Source of the DNA: Antedon mediterranea
Taxonomy: Eukaryota; Echinodermata; Crinoidea; Comatulida; Antedonidae
Assembly (NCBI RefSeq): GCF_964355755.1
Contig: NC_092675.1
Coordinates: 30,466,912-30,530,911 of the forward strand
Reading direction: 5' to 3'
Length of the DNA: 64,000 bases
Position numbers and translations under genes: made by a program. The number at the start of each line of letters is the position of its first letter. Positions within the stretch are counted from its first letter, which is position 1. The notes under the pieces were generated by a model. That model was given only the letters and a program-made list of their open reading frames with translations, was not told the origin of the DNA and did not search any database. Shown here in pieces: positions 59,326-64,000 of this stretch.

Positions 59326-62300
59326 TTAGTAAGAAAAGAAAAATGTGGATGGCGTTACTAGATTGCTTAGAGAGTATATTTGTTGACGACGAACATTTTG
59401 TACTTTGACTAGAATTACTTTCACGTCTCCTGCGTCAATGTTACTTATCATGTTATTTTCTGGAATAAAATAATTAGGTAAATTTCTTTTCTGCAAAAAG
59501 TGGATAAGAAAATTTTGAAGATCTAGAAATCTATCACCCAGATTAGAATCTATCCAATCAGTTGGAGATGTTCTCTCACAAAGCCAAAACATGGTGGTCT
59601 TCATGTGATAGGAGGACAGTACCTTCGGTTCCTGTAATGAAAATAAATCAAATATAATACTCCATTAAAACAATCAATATCGAATTTGAATTCATAGACT
59701 ATATCGTGTCGTCTTCCTTCGCCATCTACATAAAGTGGTTCATTTTAAATATAAACAGTTAAAAAATTACCTAGCTTAGTTCATAGTCAACATACCAAGT
59801 ACTAGTATTGTAGTGTTGAAGTCTAAATATTCTTTACTATCTTGTATCGTGCAACAACGGTACAATTAAGTGACATTTATTTTATTCACAATTCAAACTC
59901 ACCTTAAAGTGTCTTCTCCAAAGTAGCTTGAAAATCATGTAACATTTACGTTGTTGGTCTGTAAATGTGTGTGCCAACGTACGTTCTGCCACAGAAAATG
60001 ACAACCGCCATTCTAAGTCGAGTCCTTTTCCACCAGGATAATATTTTGGAACAATATGGTAGCCGTCTGCAATAATCTTTTCTACAGTTGTCTTTTGAGG
60101 CCATTTTCGTTGTCTTGATACCCAAGAATTGGCAATGGTAGGCCAATTTACTCCATTCAAAGCGATAGCTACATCAACTGTTTGGTCAAACTGTAGTACT
60201 GAACCTGTGACATTGTCAATCAATACGCATTTTTAGGTACATTATTGTATTTGTCTATCGGTGGGGAATTAATTGATTTGAATATATACAAACTATGAGG
60301 ATTAAGTATCATTTACTGGATACTTTTTTGAAGTGTTCTTAATTCTGTTCTTCTTGTATTTGTATAGTTTGGGTATTGGACCATGTAGCAGGGCTTTCTA
60401 TAGGCCTAACAATATATATTTTAGGGTTTTTTCTCTGCCTTTTTCTTAACCTACCGGTACGGTATATTCCACTATATCTATCTCAACCTCAATTTGTATA
60501 AGTTGTTATTAATCTGTCGACGATTTCTTGAGTGTTGTTAAAAAGTAAACCATGGGCCAACTGATAAAATCATACTAAGGAAGCATTACAATTCTGGTAT
60601 CATAACTATGAATAATTTGTTTAACCTACCAAATGGTTCTTGTGATTCGTAACAAACAGAAATTGTTTGTACGGGTCCTTCTTGAACAAGTCTCAGTTTG
60701 CCTTTAAACTCATCTACTTTATTGTTTTCATTCCTAGTAAATTCAGACTGAACGGCTTTGAGTCGTCCTCTGGTATATTGCTCTTGGATACCTAATAGTT
60801 TCGAACGAGTTAAAAGCATTTCACCACTTGAAGATCTCGCACAAAGATGCTTGGTAAATCCAAGGCTCGTGTATGATTGAAGACTCTCTGGAATAAATAT
60901 TGTTACGTAACCAGAATGAACAGACGGACGCCATGTAAAAGTAGGACACTCTTGACGTTGTTGGCGATTTCCAATATCTTCCATTTCTGTTATAAAAGAT
61001 TTTTTGTGAACATCTTCTTTTTCTTCCATCATTCCTCTGGGTACGTCATTAGCAATCGTAAATTCTTCACAAGTTGTATTATGAGGATCTTCGGCAGCAA
61101 TAGCAAGAGGAATCATCAAGTCCATTTCATCGTCTACGTAAGACATTCCAGGACCGCTGTTATCTGATATTGCAAAGCCTTCGCTCGTGCTGCCTGTCCA
61201 TACAATGCCACTCATATCCTTGATGTTATCAAAGCATGGTCTCATCAACTCAAAAACCTGCTGAAATCGTTTAGGCAATGTATTTGTGTTTTCTGGCGGC
61301 GTACTATGTTTCTGAAACTTTGCTAGCATTTCACTTTGAATCCGAAGAATTGTTGTTATAAATGCCACGTGCTCGTTTGAAATCGGATCCACTCGTGTAG
61401 CGGGATCACTATGTATTTTATACAAACTTACAGAACGTTTGATGACTGTCTTTATGTCGATTTCATTCAGATATCCTTTTCGAGACCTCTGGTTAATCTC
61501 GTCGTATTCAGCAGATGAATTTTCTGCTTTCTTAAAAGCTTCTGTCAAAAAGCGGTCAGACCACCTTACACCTGAATATGAAACATATAAAGTAAGCTAA
61601 ATAGGAGCTTAGTGAATGTATTGTTAGATAGGGCATATTACGTTTGCGTTTATTTCCGCAATAACTTAATGTGACACTATAGAACAGACTGGTGTTCTAT
61701 ACTAACATTTATGATTATGTGAACTAGTGCTGTTCCGCCGCACTACTATCAAATCGATTTTGAACAATACCATGAAAGAGACTCTTTAACACACTCGGCG
61801 TGGTACGAAACAGCGCTAGTTTCTTAATTATTATAATAACAATATTTAAAAACAAAAACTCACTTTTCATTCGGTAACCAGTTTTTGAACTGCGTCCACC
61901 TTCATTTAAAAAGAAAAGATAATCAAATACATAACAAATAATATAAATAAAAAACAACGCCGATGCCACCCACTCAATCGGGTAGTAAACTAAAGCATGT
62001 TACCTTTCCGTGTTGTTTCTACTTTTGCTTGATGACTGTAAGTAAACATAGTCTTGCCCTTTTCTGATGACACGTTTTTAACTACTTTTATTCTGATCGC
62101 ATATAAGGTTCCTGGACTGAGGTTAGTTATCTCAAATTCCGGTTTAGTACTTCTTTCGTCCACTGAACCAGCTTCTGTGAACTCTGACCTAGGGACAGTA
62201 GTTTTGTATTCGACGACGAACTCGTCGATTTGCCGTTCTGTACCACAGTCGTCATTACTGACGTCATAAGCAGGCCAATATACACTGATTGAGCTATCCG

Positions 62301-63830
62301 TCTTATTCAATAATTTTGGCGCTGACAACATTGGTATAGCGTCTGTAAAAATGCAATCGAATATTAATTATTATTTTATTCTACTTTTATGAACAAGTCA
62401 ACACTTGTAGATAGACTTTACGATTTTGTGTATATTACGTTGTATAATTGAACTCCGACAATTTTTACGCCAAATATAATTACTATACAAAATAAACCTA
62501 CATCTACAGCAGACAATCATTACTAAACAATTAAATGGGATAGTATACATAAATTATAATGCCTAACAAGAGAGGACGATCCACTTGCGTTGAAAACGAC
62601 GCAAAACAATGTGTGCTGAAGCTGCTTCAACCTTCATTTAAAAAGAAAAGATAATTGCTTAACAATTAATTATAGACAAAACAACGCCGATGCCACCCAC
62701 TCAATAGGGTAGTAAATTCAAGCATGTTACCTTTCCGTGTTGTGCCTAATATTGCATTAGGACTGTAAGTAAACATAGTCTTGTCATTTTCTGATGACAC
62801 GTTTTTAACTACTTTTATTCTGATCGCATAAAAGGTTCCTGGACTGAGGTTGGTTATCTCAAATTCCGGTTCAGTACTACTTCCGTCCACTGAACCTGCT
62901 TCTTTGAAATCTGATCTAGGGAAAGTAGTTTTGTATTCAACGACGAATTCGTCAATTTGCCGTTGTGTACCACAGTCGTCATTACTGACGTCATAAGCAG
63001 GCCAATATACACTGACTGAGCTATTCGTCTTATTCAATAATTTTGGCGCAGATGACAACATTGGTATAGCTTCTGTAAAAAATGCAATCGATATTAATTA
63101 TTAATTTATTCCACTTTATGAACTACACAACTACTATGAACAAGCACTCAAATTTTCCAGTCGACGTACCATGCAGTCGGCTAGCGCATGCGCATAGCAT
63201 AACAATGCCGTAATAGGGAGCAGTTGACATAGTCGACGTGAAATTCTTGCTTTTAAAACGTCGCGAAATAATGTGTGCTTGAAAGGCCTGGCCTTCTATC
63301 TGCCGAATCTGTCGTAAGCAGACACTTGTCCGGACCTGAGGATGTTGAACTGTAAAATACATCAAGGAAGTAAACTCACTACTTTCTCGATAAATGTTTT
63401 TCAGGTTAGGATTTTTATCTTCATTAATGAAGTCAAGTCCATAGGGTCCTCGAAGGCGTGACAATGACGTAGACTTTCCACCAACAACCTTAACAGAAAA
63501 TTGTTCTTTGAAAAGAGAAGAAAATGTCATATCAAATATCCTAGTAATTATAAAAAGTATGTAGACCTAAATGAAAGATTGGGATAGCGTGGTATCAAAT
63601 TTAACACAAGCAAAAGGCCCTATTTTTTGTCTTTAAATCCATCCGATGTGGTATACTGTATAGTTGACTCAATATTTTACTTTATGATTAAATATAATCT
63701 AATGCATTATATTTACCGAAGGGTTCATCATTCGTAGTGTCAGGTGATTCTTGAAGAATTATTTGTCCAATATTTTCGGTGATTGATACTTGTACGCATT
63801 TTCCACTTGTCGCAACTAGTGCATACACAG
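59326..63830 (-). CDS. Gene D: FN3 x2 plus Mab-21/cGAS-like nucleotidyltransferase (5' end outside window)
   Basis: Exons (high to low): 63717-63830, 63380-63505, 62731-63072, 62004-62342, 61864-61899, 60630-61571, 59903-60204, 59326-59631. They join in frame to a stop. The first two exons encode 80 residues I do not recognise. Two FN3 domains follow (LLNKTNSSVSVYWPAYDVSN, then FVVEYKTT and ITNLSPGTFYAIRIKVVKN). The last three exons form a Mab-21 domain: IVWTGSTSEGFAI, DDEMDLMIPL, TVDVAIALNGVNWP, RKWPQKTTVEKI, EWRLSFSVAERTL, QRKCYMIFKLL, LSSYHMKTTMFWLCE, LPNYFIPENNM. GS, the ExD pair (61,120-61,128) and a third Asp (60,173-60,175) are all present, so nucleotidyltransferase activity is possible. 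The family includes cGAS and cGAS-like receptors that make cyclic dinucleotides. No transmembrane helix is seen in the visible part. Confidence 0.87.
62004..63072 (-). CDS. Gene D duplicated FN3 exons
   Basis: Exons 62731-63072 and 62004-62342 encode two FN3 domains about 85-90% identical by eye. Intron sequence next to them is also duplicated: the stretch ending TCATTTAAAAAGAAAAGATAA occurs below both (about 61,903 and 62,633). The 36-bp exon 61864-61899 (GGRSSKTGYRMK) has a decayed, apparently unused counterpart near 62,610-62,632. One segment of about 0.73 kb was copied in tandem. Confidence 0.82.
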
Positions 63831-64000
63831 CTAAACATAAATCAATGAAAGGCGTATTATTATCATTATCATCATCATTATTAATATTATTATTAATGGT
63901 CTTGTTTGTTAAATTGTTTAATAAATAATTTCCTGTAAAAAGGAACCATAGTGTACATAAGGACAAAGAACTGTAACTGAAGATAAAATTAGTACTTTTG

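Overview
The window is AT-rich, intron-rich animal DNA. Small exons flanked by GT/AG introns carry ectodomain modules with phase-1 borders, and SINE, LINE, Helitron and hAT debris fills the introns. Together with the SRCR-rich receptors this suggests a marine invertebrate deuterostome; an echinoderm is my best guess, but the species cannot be fixed from the sequence. Every gene I can support lies on the minus strand.

Three tandem paralogues fill about 2.0-57.8 kb: C (57,798 to 38,817), B (37,580 to 15,938) and A (14,728 to 2,028, running on past the window's low edge or truncated there). Each is a large type I receptor. The order is signal peptide, 4-6 SRCR domains, an unnamed domain, one Ig domain, four EGF domains, 3-5 fibronectin III domains, one transmembrane helix, and cytoplasmic protein-tyrosine-phosphatase (PTP) domains. 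The Ig-EGF-FN3 part looks like the ectodomain of the Tie/TEK receptor kinases, yet the cytoplasmic part is a phosphatase. C reads as 2,100 residues and B as 2,222, with every splice phase consistent. In both, D1 keeps [10 protein letters not shown] but has WVD instead of WPD, and D2 has HCLDGRSR and WPN. A has 1,471 residues in view. Its only visible PTP domain has lost the catalytic Cys (now Tyr) and the KNRY-loop exon, so it is a pseudophosphatase.

Upstream (59,326-63,830, 5' end outside the window) lies gene D: an N-terminal stretch I do not recognise, two FN3 domains and a Mab-21/cGAS-like nucleotidyltransferase domain with its GS motif and three acidic residues in place.

The array grew by unequal exchange. 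A and B share promoter, first exon and SRCR region, while B and C share nearly identical PTP halves. In A and B the 3' half of the signal-peptide exon, with its splice donor, has been amplified into a 53-bp tandem array (25 full units plus ten 27-bp partial units in A; 17 in B; one in C). Datable insertions separate the copies: a Helitron-like element in A, a hAT-like element with an 8-bp target duplication in B, and a tRNA-type SINE plus a 0.4-kb element in C. The low end (1-2,027) holds a 5'-truncated CR1/L2-type LINE and no further exon of gene A that I can see.
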